Shown here one piece after another: positions 37,707 to 45,644 of a DNA stretch of 54,366 bases; the stretch's first letter is position 1, and the number at the start of each line of letters is the position of its first letter. The notes below the pieces were generated by a model. It was not told the origin of the DNA, did not search any database, and worked only from the letters and a program-made list of their open reading frames with translations. Position numbers and translations under genes: made by a program. Source of the stretch: Nostoc sp. NMS8. Lineage in GTDB: Bacteria; Cyanobacteriota; Cyanobacteriia; Cyanobacteriales; Nostocaceae. Location: the NCBI RefSeq assembly GCF_017115045.1, contig NZ_JABXKK010000039.1, forward strand, positions 12,940-67,305. The letters are read 5' to 3'.

Positions 37707-38765
37707 ATGAGATTACGCTGGTTTTTACTACCTATTTTTAGTATTTTGTTACTAACATCGCCCAGTTTGGCAGCAAGATTAAAATTTCAAAAAATTGACT
37801 CAACTCAGAATTATCTAGAGTCAACAAGAGATTGGAAGTATTTATTGGCTAATTTTGAAAGTACCGGAACTGTGCAAAAAAAGTTGATTCCTCAACTCAA
37901 TAAACCGGAAATTTTCAGTAAGACAAACGATACTTCTTTATTTGGTGGAATTATTCCATTAGGAAAAGAAATACCAGAGCTAAAGTCTCAAGTTAAAGCA
38001 TTAATGGCTCGTTACAGTTTTCTCAAGCCGGGAATGTTTTTTTTAGATATAGAAACAGGTAATTATTTGAATATTGATGGTGAAAAGATATTTCCGGCAG
38101 CTAGCACTATTAAGTATCCAATTTTAATTGCTTTATTTGAACAAGTAGATGCTGGGAACATCAAACTTGATGAAAAGCTAGTGATGCGACGTGACTTAGT
38201 AGCGAGTGGTTCCGGAGATTTACAGTATAAACGAGCAGGAATCAAACTGAGTGTAATAGAAACTGTTAACAAAATGATTACGATTAGTGATAATACTGCT
38301 AGTAACATGATTATCGATCGTCTAGGCGGAAAAGCAAAACTTAATCAGCGTTTCCACAGTTGGGGACTAAAAAACACAGTGATTCGCAATATGTTAGGAG
38401 ACTTTAAAGGCACTAATACCACTAGTCCGGCAGATTTAGTCCGGTTGTCAGCCTTGGTTGACCAACATAAGTTGATTTCAGAGGGTAGTCAAGGACAAGT
38501 TTTAGATATCTTGCGTCATTGTCATAATAATAAGTTACTGGCGGCTGGTGTGGGTAAAGGTGGAACTATTGCTCATAAAACTGGAGATATTGGATTTTTG
38601 GTTGGGGATGCAGGAATTATTAGTTTGCCAAATGGTAAGCATTACTTGGCAGGTATTTTTGTGATTAGACCCCATGATGATGAGCGAGGAAGAGAGTTTG
38701 TACGCCAAGTTTCTCATCTAGTTTATCAGTATTTAGATCAACCAAAATTATCTCAGAAGTATTAA
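37707..38765 (+). CDS. Secreted class A beta-lactamase-like serine hydrolase
   Basis: 352 residues with a signal peptide (MRLRWFLLPIFSILLLTSPSLA). The serine beta-lactamase/PBP fold shows SxxK (ASTIKYP, Ser ~132), SDN (TISDNTASN, ~195) and KTG (HKTGDIG, ~291). The omega-loop Glu that deacylates true class A enzymes (ExxLN) is not visible; the region reads RNMLGDFKGTNTTSPADL. This makes an efficient penicillinase unlikely and a cell-wall DD-peptidase or esterase-like role more likely. An N-terminal ~90-residue extension precedes the fold. It lies 8 bp from the stop of the convergent SpoIID gene. Confidence 0.85.
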   Translation: MRLRWFLLPIFSILLLTSPSLAARLKFQKIDSTQNYLESTRDWKYLLANFESTGTVQKKLIPQLNKPEIFSKTNDTSLFGGIIPLGKEIPELKSQVKALMARYSFLKPGMFFLDIETGNYLNIDGEKIFPAASTIKYPILIALFEQVDAGNIKLDEKLVMRRDLVASGSGDLQYKRAGIKLSVIETVNKMITISDNTASNMIIDRLGGKAKLNQRFHSWGLKNTVIRNMLGDFKGTNTTSPADLVRLSALVDQHKLISEGSQGQVLDILRHCHNNKLLAAGVGKGGTIAHKTGDIGFLVGDAGIISLPNGKHYLAGIFVIRPHDDERGREFVRQVSHLVYQYLDQPKLSQKY

Positions 38766-38772
38766 TTTCATG

Positions 38773-39918
38773 TTATTTAGCATTAATGGTACTTAAAGCT
38801 ACGCCCTGATAATAATGCCCTAAAATTTGCAGATAGTTTACTCCTCTTTTAGCTAAATTGTATGCGCCCCATTGACTCATACCTAAAGCATGACCATATC
38901 CAAGTCCTTGAAGTACAAAACTACCATCTGCGGATTTGGTAAGAATAAAGTGGGTACTTTTAATCTTTAGGGCTGTACGTACTTTTTCGCCAATCAGTAC
39001 AATGGTAGCTTTGTCACCAACGATTTTTAAGGCTTTAACACTACCAAAAGGTGAGTATGTTTGTACAATCATCTCTTTAACATTGCCGACATCAGAAATT
39101 CTGGCGCTAATTTCTCTAGGGGAGAAAGTTTTCACCCATTTGCACTCGCTAACATTTTGATCGTAATCTTCAACGGCACGCAAGTAAGGCTCGTGGCTTC
39201 CCCAAACGTCTTCGACATTTTCAGTATGTCCTCCAGAACAATCATGAAAAACTGAGAGAATAACGCTGTCTTTATAAGTTAGTACTTGTTTATCAGTTGC
39301 ATCGACGGCGGCATAAGTACTAGGAGTTTCATTGATTACTCCTTTATAATTCTGCCAATGATCTGGACTATCGCCTAAATCGTAAACAGGATTATTGCGT
39401 TGTTTTTCTCGCTCATAGAGAGCAAAAGTCCGGGCGGCAACTGCTTGTGCTTTCAAAGCTTCAGCAGGCCACTCAGTATCCATTTCGCCACCAACAACAC
39501 TGTAGAGATATTCTTCATCATCAACCCAGTTAACGGCGGTTAGTCCTTTGTCTGTTGGGACAACGAGAGTTCTGCCTCGATACCAGCGTTCGCCAATGTA
39601 AACGAATCCCTTGCCTGTGGGTTCAATCCAAAATAGACCAGACTGCCATTTATCTAAAGCTACACCGCCTGGAACTGCTTGGGCATAAAATGAACTCATT
39701 GCTGGTAATTTTCCGAGAGTATGACCAGTACCATCTTTAACCAACGCAGTTGTAGAACTGCCAACTGTTACCTGATTAACTCCTCTCTCAATTGCGATTC
39801 GCAAGATTACAGATGCAATGCTAGGGGTAGCTAAAGTCATCCATAATAAGACACTGATCCACCAATGCCCTGCTTTCATCTGTGCGAACAAGGCGTTTAG
39901 TAAAAATTGACATTTCAT
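38773..39918 (-). CDS. SpoIID/LytB domain protein
   Basis: 381 residues from ATG 39918. A longer frame reaches 40071 but its extra part is in HIP1-rich intergenic DNA, and ATG 39879 would also leave a good signal peptide (GHWWISVLLWMTLATPSIAS). The SpoIID domain covers the middle and end: LYSVVGGEMDTEWPAEALKAQAVAARTFAL-type core (EMDTEWPAEALKAQAVAART), the HDCSGGHTENVEDVWG motif, and the terminal GLGYGHALGMSQWGAYNLAK. SpoIID proteins are lytic transglycosylases acting on denuded glycan strands. In cyanobacteria they are exported cell-wall enzymes of unclear role. The adjacent deacetylase and beta-lactamase-like genes suggest a cell-wall remodelling cluster. Confidence 0.88.
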   Translation of the reverse strand: MKCQFLLNALFAQMKAGHWWISVLLWMTLATPSIASVILRIAIERGVNQVTVGSSTTALVKDGTGHTLGKLPAMSSFYAQAVPGGVALDKWQSGLFWIEPTGKGFVYIGERWYRGRTLVVPTDKGLTAVNWVDDEEYLYSVVGGEMDTEWPAEALKAQAVAARTFALYEREKQRNNPVYDLGDSPDHWQNYKGVINETPSTYAAVDATDKQVLTYKDSVILSVFHDCSGGHTENVEDVWGSHEPYLRAVEDYDQNVSECKWVKTFSPREISARISDVGNVKEMIVQTYSPFGSVKALKIVGDKATIVLIGEKVRTALKIKSTHFILTKSADGSFVLQGLGYGHALGMSQWGAYNLAKRGVNYLQILGHYYQGVALSTINAK

Positions 39919-40459
39919 ATCTAGCATTTTATCCACAGTGTTCAATTTCCAGAAAATGCGATCGCTAATACTGTGTGCGTATAGGGTTTCTCCCACAAAG
40001 CTGACATACGCGATCGCGGACTTACCTTTATATAGGAAGGCGATCGCACAAAGGTACTGTGCAGAGTGCAATTATGTCAAATATCGCCAGTGCTTTAAAT
40101 TACAAAGCGTGATCGCACGGACTCCAACCAGAAATAACAAAACCTTATATCCTGTGAATAGACTGCTGAGGCTGCTATTAAAGTGTGATGTTAAAAGTGG
40201 CATAAATAAGTTGACTTTTGATTTGCAATTCCTTTTGTGCTGTACTATAGCAATCCTAAATGAGTTGTGAAAATCGAGAGACTTAGATCCCCGACTTCTC
40301 AAAGAAGTCGGGGATCTTATTGTTCAGTGTTAAACTTGTATCAAGATTTAATTATCTAAGAAAATTGTTAGAAAAACTAGTGTTGAGGGAAAAATTAAAA
40401 GAAGGAACTATGCTTTAAGTATTGATTAGTTCGCTACTAATTCTTAGAGGAGTAAAACT
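39919..40459. other. Divergent intergenic region with HIP1 sites and a palindrome
   Basis: About 540 bp between SpoIID (-) and the VWA protein (+). It has several GCGATCGC-type octamers (39959-40050) and a perfect 15-bp-arm palindrome at 40285-40317. The ribosome site for the next gene (AGAGGAG, 40446-40452) is at the right edge. No gene is supported. Confidence 0.5.
40285..40317. repeat. Palindromic AGATCCCCGACTTCT repeat
   Basis: Arms AGATCCCCGACTTCT (40285-40299) and AGAAGTCGGGGATCT (40303-40317) pair perfectly around a 3-nt loop. This is a common interspersed palindrome in Nostocales. It lies between divergent genes, so a terminator role is unlikely. Confidence 0.75.
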
Positions 40460-43228
40460 GTGAATTCTTTTTGGAATACGAGTTTCTACGGAATATTTTG
40501 GCTCTGGAACTTGGCATTTTTAATGTTAGTTTATATAGGAATATTACCTTATGTAGGTGTGCCATTGTTTCAAGCAACCTTAACAGGTGATATCCCAACT
40601 GAATTTTCCTTGACTCTAGTTACCTTAATTGCCATTCCCACATTTTCTAGTATTATCGGTGGCTGGAAATTTCTTAAACAACCCTTGAAAGTAGTTCGCC
40701 TATTTTATGGTATAGAAGCACCGCTATTTGTATTGTGTTTGTTGCGGTTATTTGTGATTCGAGAACTGACACCAGCCAGTAGCCAAATTCTGATCATAAC
40801 TGGCGTATGTATAGCTGCTTTTGCTGGAGAATTATTTTGGGGTTATGCTGACCGACGCAAAAGTGGTTTGCAATGGTTACAAATGTTAGCCCATACATTA
40901 ATGCTGGTATTTGGCATTTATGCAGGCGCAATTTTATTATTTTATGCCTTGCCTTTAGCAGTATTTCTGTTGCAAGAATTTATCAAATTTGCATGGTTAA
41001 AACCATTATGGTCTTTACTATATCACTCAGCTTTTCTCGGAGGGGTATTCGTGATTCTCATTTGGCTGGCTCTTATTGGTTTTAGTGCCACCTTGTTTAT
41101 TGCTATGCCATCGATGCTAACAGCAATGTATGTAAATTCGGGAGCAAAAATTTTAAAAGCTTTTGCTTCAGAGCATGGTAAGAATAAAACATTTGCTGGT
41201 GCAAGTGCAGTTGTTGTGGCGTTTGCAGTTACTTTTGTATCTTTACAACAACAACCCCAAGTATTAGCTTTTTCACTCTTAGCTAATGCACCTAAAAATG
41301 ATGGCGAACGCCAAACACTTGTAGCCAAGTCAGAACAAATCCGTACAGGATTAGTTAATGCTTATTTATCTTCTTACCGCTACCTTAGCAGCAAGCAAGA
41401 AAATAATCACATTAGTGCTATGTATCATCATGTATTAGGCTTAGATAAATCGGCTACTGATGGATTGCAAGCAACTTATAACTTTCTCATGTCGCCATTT
41501 TTATATAATGGTTCTGACAAAGATCCCGCCAAGGCAGAAAAACTTTACGCCAATTTTTTTGATACACCTCTACAAAAAGCAGAAAAAACAGCAGTTAGCC
41601 ACGCAGTACAATCTACTTTTAATGAAGAAGAAGTTAAAGCAGGTTTATTGAATATTAATGAAAAAAAAGTTTTAATGATATCACAACAAGTCACAGTTAA
41701 AGAACATGGTGATTGGGCTGATGTGGAATTGCACGAAGTTTATAAAAACCAAACACAAGAAGTTCAGGAAATTTTTTACTCCTTTTCTTTGCCAGAAAGC
41801 GCTGTAATTACTGGCTTATGGTTGGGAGATACTAATAAATTAGACCAACGTTTCCCTTTTGTTGTCTCTCCTCGCGGTGCTGCCCAGAAAGTTTATAATT
41901 CTCAAGTTAGACGTTCACGGCCTATAGATCCAGCTTTGTTGGAACAAGTAGGCCCGAGACATTATCGCTTACGGGCTTTTCCTATTCCTCCTAACAATGT
42001 ACAACAAAGACAAAGGCAAGTAGCACTGCCCACAGAAATGCACTTATGGTTAACTTACAAAGTACTAGGACAAGACTTGGGTTGGGAAATGCCCGATTTA
42101 GGTGAAAGACGTAATATATTCTGGACTAATCAAACCAAGCGTATCCGCAACGGCAAAGAAATCGGTTTGAAAGACGATACTTGGTTAGAAAAATACATCC
42201 CTGCGAGTGAAAAAATTCAGCCTGTATTGCATGAAGTAAATTTAGAAGAAGGCTACAAAATATTAGCTAAACCCTTATCTCATCAAGATTACACTTTACC
42301 CAAAAACCAGCGAGTTGCTGTAGTTATCGATACTTCTCGTAGTATGGGGAAACATATTAAAGAATTAGTGCAAACATTATCATGGTTGAAAAAATACGGC
42401 TTTGCAGATAATGATTTAACAAACAATTATGCAGATTTATATCTCAGTGTTTCTCCAGAAGCTACACCCAAACGGTTAGATGATCTCCAGCAATTCCAAC
42501 CGGAAAAAGCTACCTTTTACGGCACAATTCAACCCCAAGAAATGCTGACACAATTTAATAATTTGCGTGGAGATACAGCTTATGATGTCGTTTTGCTGTT
42601 GAGTGATGAAGGTAGTTATGAATTATCAAAGAACAATAAAACCGTTACCGATTCGCCTGCACCTTTGTGGATGGTACATTTAGGTGGATTACCTGGGGCT
42701 TATAACGATAGCATTATTAAATCATTGCAAGATAGCGGTGGTGGAGTTGGTGTTGATATTTCTGAGGTGCTACAACGAATTGCCACTAAATCAATTTTGA
42801 GTAATTCTATTGTGAGTGTTGTTAATGGTTATGCTTGGTATCTGCAAACATTAGACACAGCAATTGTAACTAACAACCAACAAGATGATTTATTGCCATT
42901 AGCAGCCAGACAATTAATTTTAGGGTTGAGTAAAAAAATTAAGTTAGACAACCTCAAAGGTTTGGATGCGATTCATGCCGTAGCCAAAAAGTACAAGATT
43001 GTCAGCCCTTATTCTTCGATGTTGGTATTAGTTAACGATGAGCAAAGACAGTTACTCAAAGCAGCAGAAGCTCAAGGCGATCGCTTTGATCGGAAAGTTG
43101 AGAATGGAAAGGAAAATCTTTCTAAACCCAGTAATCCCTTGAAAGTTAGCGTCCCTGAAGCATCAGGGGGATGGCTTTTAGGTGTGAGTGCGATCGCCCT
43201 ATTCATCCTTGTGAAGCGTCGGCGTTAA
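40460..43228 (+). CDS. Integral membrane VIT/VWA protein with PEP-CTERM-like tail (TIGR02921-like)
   Basis: 922 residues, GTG start with AGAGGAG 7 nt upstream. The N-terminal ~280 residues hold about seven membrane helices. A large extramembrane part follows: a VIT-like beta region (~395-560, WADVELHEVYKNQTQEVQEI), then a von Willebrand A domain beginning VAVVIDTSRSMGKH (~618-631) with the metal-site DxSxS pattern. The protein ends KVSVPEASGGWLLGVSAIAL, then FILVKRRR. This is a Pro-Glu, hydrophobic helix, basic-tail layout like PEP-CTERM signals handled by exosortases. It matches the odd family of multi-pass PEP-CTERM membrane proteins. No exosortase gene is in the window. Function is unknown; envelope trafficking is a guess. 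Confidence 0.8.
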   Translation: MNSFWNTSFYGIFWLWNLAFLMLVYIGILPYVGVPLFQATLTGDIPTEFSLTLVTLIAIPTFSSIIGGWKFLKQPLKVVRLFYGIEAPLFVLCLLRLFVIRELTPASSQILIITGVCIAAFAGELFWGYADRRKSGLQWLQMLAHTLMLVFGIYAGAILLFYALPLAVFLLQEFIKFAWLKPLWSLLYHSAFLGGVFVILIWLALIGFSATLFIAMPSMLTAMYVNSGAKILKAFASEHGKNKTFAGASAVVVAFAVTFVSLQQQPQVLAFSLLANAPKNDGERQTLVAKSEQIRTGLVNAYLSSYRYLSSKQENNHISAMYHHVLGLDKSATDGLQATYNFLMSPFLYNGSDKDPAKAEKLYANFFDTPLQKAEKTAVSHAVQSTFNEEEVKAGLLNINEKKVLMISQQVTVKEHGDWADVELHEVYKNQTQEVQEIFYSFSLPESAVITGLWLGDTNKLDQRFPFVVSPRGAAQKVYNSQVRRSRPIDPALLEQVGPRHYRLRAFPIPPNNVQQRQRQVALPTEMHLWLTYKVLGQDLGWEMPDLGERRNIFWTNQTKRIRNGKEIGLKDDTWLEKYIPASEKIQPVLHEVNLEEGYKILAKPLSHQDYTLPKNQRVAVVIDTSRSMGKHIKELVQTLSWLKKYGFADNDLTNNYADLYLSVSPEATPKRLDDLQQFQPEKATFYGTIQPQEMLTQFNNLRGDTAYDVVLLLSDEGSYELSKNNKTVTDSPAPLWMVHLGGLPGAYNDSIIKSLQDSGGGVGVDISEVLQRIATKSILSNSIVSVVNGYAWYLQTLDTAIVTNNQQDDLLPLAARQLILGLSKKIKLDNLKGLDAIHAVAKKYKIVSPYSSMLVLVNDEQRQLLKAAEAQGDRFDRKVENGKENLSKPSNPLKVSVPEASGGWLLGVSAIALFILVKRRR

Positions 43229-43338
43229 TTAGACATCTGGTAAAAATGACGTAGGGGCAATTCATGTAGGTATAAATTTCATACGACTGGGTGATAGCAA
43301 AGACGTTGGCGAGTCCACAAGCGTCTGAATATCATGTT

Positions 43339-43520
43339 GAAGTACCCAAATATCGTTTTGAAGTACCCAAATATCGTTTTGAAGTACCCAAATATCGTTT
43401 TAAAGTACCCAAATATCGTTTTGAAGTACCTAAATATCGTTTTGAAGTACCTAAATATCGTTTTGAAGTACCCAAATATCGTTTTGAAGTACCTAAATAT
43501 CGTGTTGAAGTACCTGCGTT
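43339..43520 (+). repeat. 21-bp tandem repeat array, 8 units plus a partial one
   Basis: Units of GAAGTACCCAAATATCGTTT plus T, with CCC/CCT variants. A + frame from GTG 43291 reads them as heptads EVPKYRF, another + frame gives LKYPNIV and a - frame gives RYLGTSK. The period equals that of the 27315-27587 array, although the sequence is unrelated apart from the leading GA(A/G)G and heptad phase. No ribosome site is evident, so no gene is called. Confidence 0.85.
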
Positions 43521-43619
43521 GCTTTTATGAAAAGTAAAATCAAATTGACGCTGATTAAAATTATTCACACGTTGATATGGGTATTCTTCAACTTTGTGAT
43601 TTTCTATATGCTTTATGCC

Positions 43620-43648
43620 GCGTAGGCGTAGCCCGTCGTAGACATCGC
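43620..43648 (+). repeat. GCGTAGGCG..CCCGTCG dispersed repeat, copy 2
   Basis: GCGTAGGCGTAGCCCGTCGT plus AGACATCGC, close to the copies at 28481, 49879 and (inverted) 49130. Confidence 0.75.
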
Positions 43649-43743
43649 AATTTTGTAATTGGCACGATAGCAAATGCCATACAGCATAGGTTTTTCGTGC
43701 ATGGCGGTAAGCGTAGCCATGCTGTCAGACTTATCGCGCTGAC

Positions 43744-43830
43744 GGTTTTGAGTCCGTCAAATTTTAGCTAAAATGTTCTAGTGCCGTCATTTATTAGCGA
43801 TCGTTCAAGTTCCTCAACGCAATCTATAAT
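43744..43830 (+). promoter_or_regulatory. Conserved upstream block U1 (xisHI cassette)
   Basis: An 87-bp block from GGTTTTGAGTC up to the xisH ATG. It is nearly repeated at 44718-44802 before an unrelated gene pair, with roughly 10 differences. It contains the perfect palindrome ATTTTAGCTAAAAT (43761-43774) and a GCGATCG word. It probably includes the promoter. The palindrome is a candidate operator. Confidence 0.65.
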
Positions 43831-44244
43831 ATGGCAAAAGATTTGTATCACGAGCAAGTTAAACGCGCTCTTAAAAAAGACGGATGGCAAATAACTCACG
43901 ATCCATACGAATTGCGTATAGGTGGAGTTGAAATGTATATAGACATTGGGGCGGAACAGATTATTGGTGCCCAAAGGGAAAATGATAAAATTGCGGTTGA
44001 GGTAAAAAGTTTTATTAGTCCCTCAAGGATTTCTGATTTTCATTTAGCGCATGGACAGTTTTTAGATTATCGGTATGCTTTAGAAGATAAAGATCCAGAG
44101 CGGATTTTATATTTAGCAGTACCTCGTTTTGTTTATCAAACCTTTTTTAACTTAGCTTTTATTAATAGTGTGGTACAACGCAGTCAAATTAAGCTTTTAG
44201 TTTATGACTTAGAAAAGGAGACGATTGAGCAATGGATAAAGTAG
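43831..44244 (+). CDS. xisH: XisH-like protein
   Basis: 137 residues, ATG 43831. It matches the XisH family throughout: MAKDLYHEQVKRALKKDGW, the IDIGAEQIIGAQRENDKIAV segment, VEVKSF and HGQFLDYRYAL. XisH was first described as needed, with XisF and XisI, for excision of the fdxN element in Anabaena. The family has a restriction-endonuclease-like fold (D-x(n)-ExK; here E and VEVK). It overlaps xisI by 13 bp, the usual arrangement. No XisF recombinase is in the window, so an excision role here is not supported. These pairs are widely scattered in cyanobacteria and may behave as mobile accessory pairs. Confidence 0.93.
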   Translation: MAKDLYHEQVKRALKKDGWQITHDPYELRIGGVEMYIDIGAEQIIGAQRENDKIAVEVKSFISPSRISDFHLAHGQFLDYRYALEDKDPERILYLAVPRFVYQTFFNLAFINSVVQRSQIKLLVYDLEKETIEQWIK

Positions 44245-44573
44245 CTCTATACAGGCAATATATTCAACAAATAATCCAAGCAAAAGCCGATCGCTCGATG
44301 AAATCGGCAAAAGATGTTGAGGCTCAACCTATTTTTGATACGGAGCGAGATCACTATCAATTAGTATATGTGGGTTGGAAGCAAAACGATATCAGGGATT
44401 ATGGATGTTTGCTACATTTGGATATTAAAAATGGCAAGATTTGGATTCAATATGATGGTACGGAAGATGGAATTGCCTATGATTTATTAAAATTAGGTGT
44501 ACCACATGAAGATATAGTTTTGGGTTTTCAACCTCCTAGGGTGCGCTCTGATACTGAGTTTGCTGTAGGTTAG
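44232..44573 (+). CDS. xisI: XisI-like protein
   Basis: 113 residues, ATG 44232 inside the end of xisH, so translation is coupled. Family hallmarks seen are the N-terminal YRQYIQQIIQ helix, FDTERDHYQLVYVGW, KIWIQYDGTEDGIAYDLLKLGVP and HEDIVLGFQPPRVR. XisI is the partner of XisH. The family may form a complex in which XisI restrains the nuclease-fold XisH, but this is inference from the coupling and the fold. It is followed after ~30 bp by the shared downstream block D1. Confidence 0.93.
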   Translation: MDKVALYRQYIQQIIQAKADRSMKSAKDVEAQPIFDTERDHYQLVYVGWKQNDIRDYGCLLHLDIKNGKIWIQYDGTEDGIAYDLLKLGVPHEDIVLGFQPPRVRSDTEFAVG

Positions 44574-44603
44574 GTTTAAATATTGATTGATGAATTGCGA
44601 TCG

Positions 44604-44655
44604 CTAGTTCAATTTTTATCAAATTAAAGGCGGATATGATTTCAATCTATGCGAT
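44604..44655 (+). repeat. Conserved downstream block D1
   Basis: 52 bp, CTAGTTCAATTTTTATCAAA then TTAAAGGCGGATATGATTTC and AATCTATGCGAT-type end. It matches 45572-45623 at 48 of 52 positions. It lies just after the xisHI pair. Confidence 0.75.
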
Positions 44656-44717
44656 GGTCGCTTTGCAAACCGGCGAAGCCATCGCGCCATTCACAACTAA
44701 TTTTATAGCATACAAAA

Positions 44718-44802
44718 GGTTTTGAGTCTGCCAAATTTTAGCTAAAATGTTCTAGTACCGTGATTTATTAGCGATCGCTCATGTTACTCAACGCAACCCA
44801 TT
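44718..44802 (+). promoter_or_regulatory. Conserved upstream block U2 (PIN toxin cassette)
   Basis: An 85-bp block ending at the antitoxin ATG and closely matching U1 (43744-43830), including the palindrome ATTTTAGCTAAAAT (44735-44748), TTCTAGT, ATTTATTAGCGATCG and CTCAACGCAA. It is a promoter candidate shared between unrelated gene pairs. Confidence 0.65.
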
Positions 44803-45030
44803 ATGTTACAAACAATTCAAGGAATATACAGAAACGGCAAAATCGAATTAGCTGAAGTCCCACAAAACATTACTGAAAGCCAAGTTTTTGTAACTTTTTT
44901 AACTTCTAAATCAGTCAGTTTAGATAGTCAACTTATGTCTTTTGGTATGTTTTCAGGTTCTCAGCAATCCACTGAGTCTGATTTCAAAGATGCTGAGTTT
45001 CATGGCGATGCTGACGAAGCTCTGAGTTAG
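44803..45030 (+). CDS. Antitoxin of a VapBC-type pair
   Basis: 75 residues, ATG 44803. The N-terminus MLQTIQGIYRNGKIELAEVP resembles the short beta-strand start of AF2212/DUF104-like antitoxins. The rest is acidic and probably disordered until it binds its toxin. It lies 16 bp before a PIN-domain toxin gene, which is the main reason for the call. No DNA-binding fold is evident, so if the pair is autoregulated, the conserved palindrome upstream may be read by another factor. Confidence 0.75.
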   Translation: MLQTIQGIYRNGKIELAEVPQNITESQVFVTFLTSKSVSLDSQLMSFGMFSGSQQSTESDFKDAEFHGDADEALS

Positions 45031-45046
45031 ACATGAATTTATCAAC

Positions 45047-45445
45047 ATGAAATATATACTTGATACCCATGCTCTAATCTGGTTTTTAGAAGGTAATTCT
45101 CGTTTAAGCCCTATTGTAAAAGCTATTCTTTCCGATGCAACCAGTGAATTAATTTTGCCTGCGATCGCCTTGGCGGAGTCGGTATGGATCGTTAGTCGTG
45201 GTAAAACTTCGATTCCTTCTGTTGATGCCTTGTTAAAGGTTGTTAAGAATGATAAACGAGTTTTTATACATCCACTGGATTATGATGTCATTGAAAAAAG
45301 TGTAGAACTAACCTCTATCAATGAAATGCACGATCGCCAAATTGTATCAACAGCTTTAGTTGTAGAGAGTCAAGGAAATCAAGTAGCTTTATTAACTTGC
45401 GATCAAAATATTTGTGCTGCAAAGTTGGTAAAAATTATTTGGTAA
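45047..45445 (+). CDS. vapC: PIN-domain toxin (VapC family)
   Basis: 132 residues, ATG 45047. A PIN ribonuclease with the four acidic positions: Asp in LDTHALIW (~6), Glu in ALAESVW (~45), Asp in MHDRQIVSTA (~101) and Asp in LTCDQNI (~120). VapC toxins cleave RNA, often tRNA or rRNA, in a Mg-dependent way when free of antitoxin. It is paired with the small gene just upstream, and both lie in a cassette whose flanks match those of xisHI. Confidence 0.93.
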   Translation: MKYILDTHALIWFLEGNSRLSPIVKAILSDATSELILPAIALAESVWIVSRGKTSIPSVDALLKVVKNDKRVFIHPLDYDVIEKSVELTSINEMHDRQIVSTALVVESQGNQVALLTCDQNICAAKLVKIIW

Positions 45446-45571
45446 TTATTTGGCTTTGCGATCGCTAGTACAACACGACGTAAATAAACCACCTATTTAA
45501 AATACTCAAAAAGCTTACAAAATAAGCATTCTTTCTTTTTACTTTTGCCTTTTTACTTTTGCCTTCTTGTA

Positions 45572-45623
45572 CTAGTTCCATTTTCATCAAATTAAAGGCG
45601 GGTATCATTTCAATCTATGCGAT
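45572..45623 (+). repeat. Conserved downstream block D2
   Basis: 52 bp matching D1 (44604-44655) at 48 of 52 positions, placed after the PIN toxin gene. Between vapC and D2 lies a 45530-45570 tract of TTTTTACTTTTGCC-type short tandem repeats. Confidence 0.75.
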
Positions 45624-45644
45624 CGCCTCTGGAGTTAGAAAAGT

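Larger units (their letters stand above)
43229..43743. other. Intergenic with 21-bp array and dispersed repeats
   Basis: About 515 bp holding the second 21-bp tandem array (43339-43520), a GCGTAGGCG-family repeat (43620-43648) and an imperfect palindrome (43700-43740, CATGGCGGTAAGCGTAGCCATG). The frames open across it derive from the array periodicity. Confidence 0.6.

Noticed and set aside
37707..38765. Antibiotic-resistance beta-lactamase
   Set aside because: The omega-loop Glu needed for deacylation is not visible and the neighbours are cell-wall genes.
43291..43673. Genes of 67-113 residues over the second 21-bp array
   Set aside because: Same reason: open frames on both strands follow from the 21-bp period, and no ribosome site is seen.
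43831..44573. Evidence for an fdxN-type programmed excision element
   Set aside because: XisH and XisI are present, but no XisF recombinase, att-like core repeats or interrupted nif gene is in the window.
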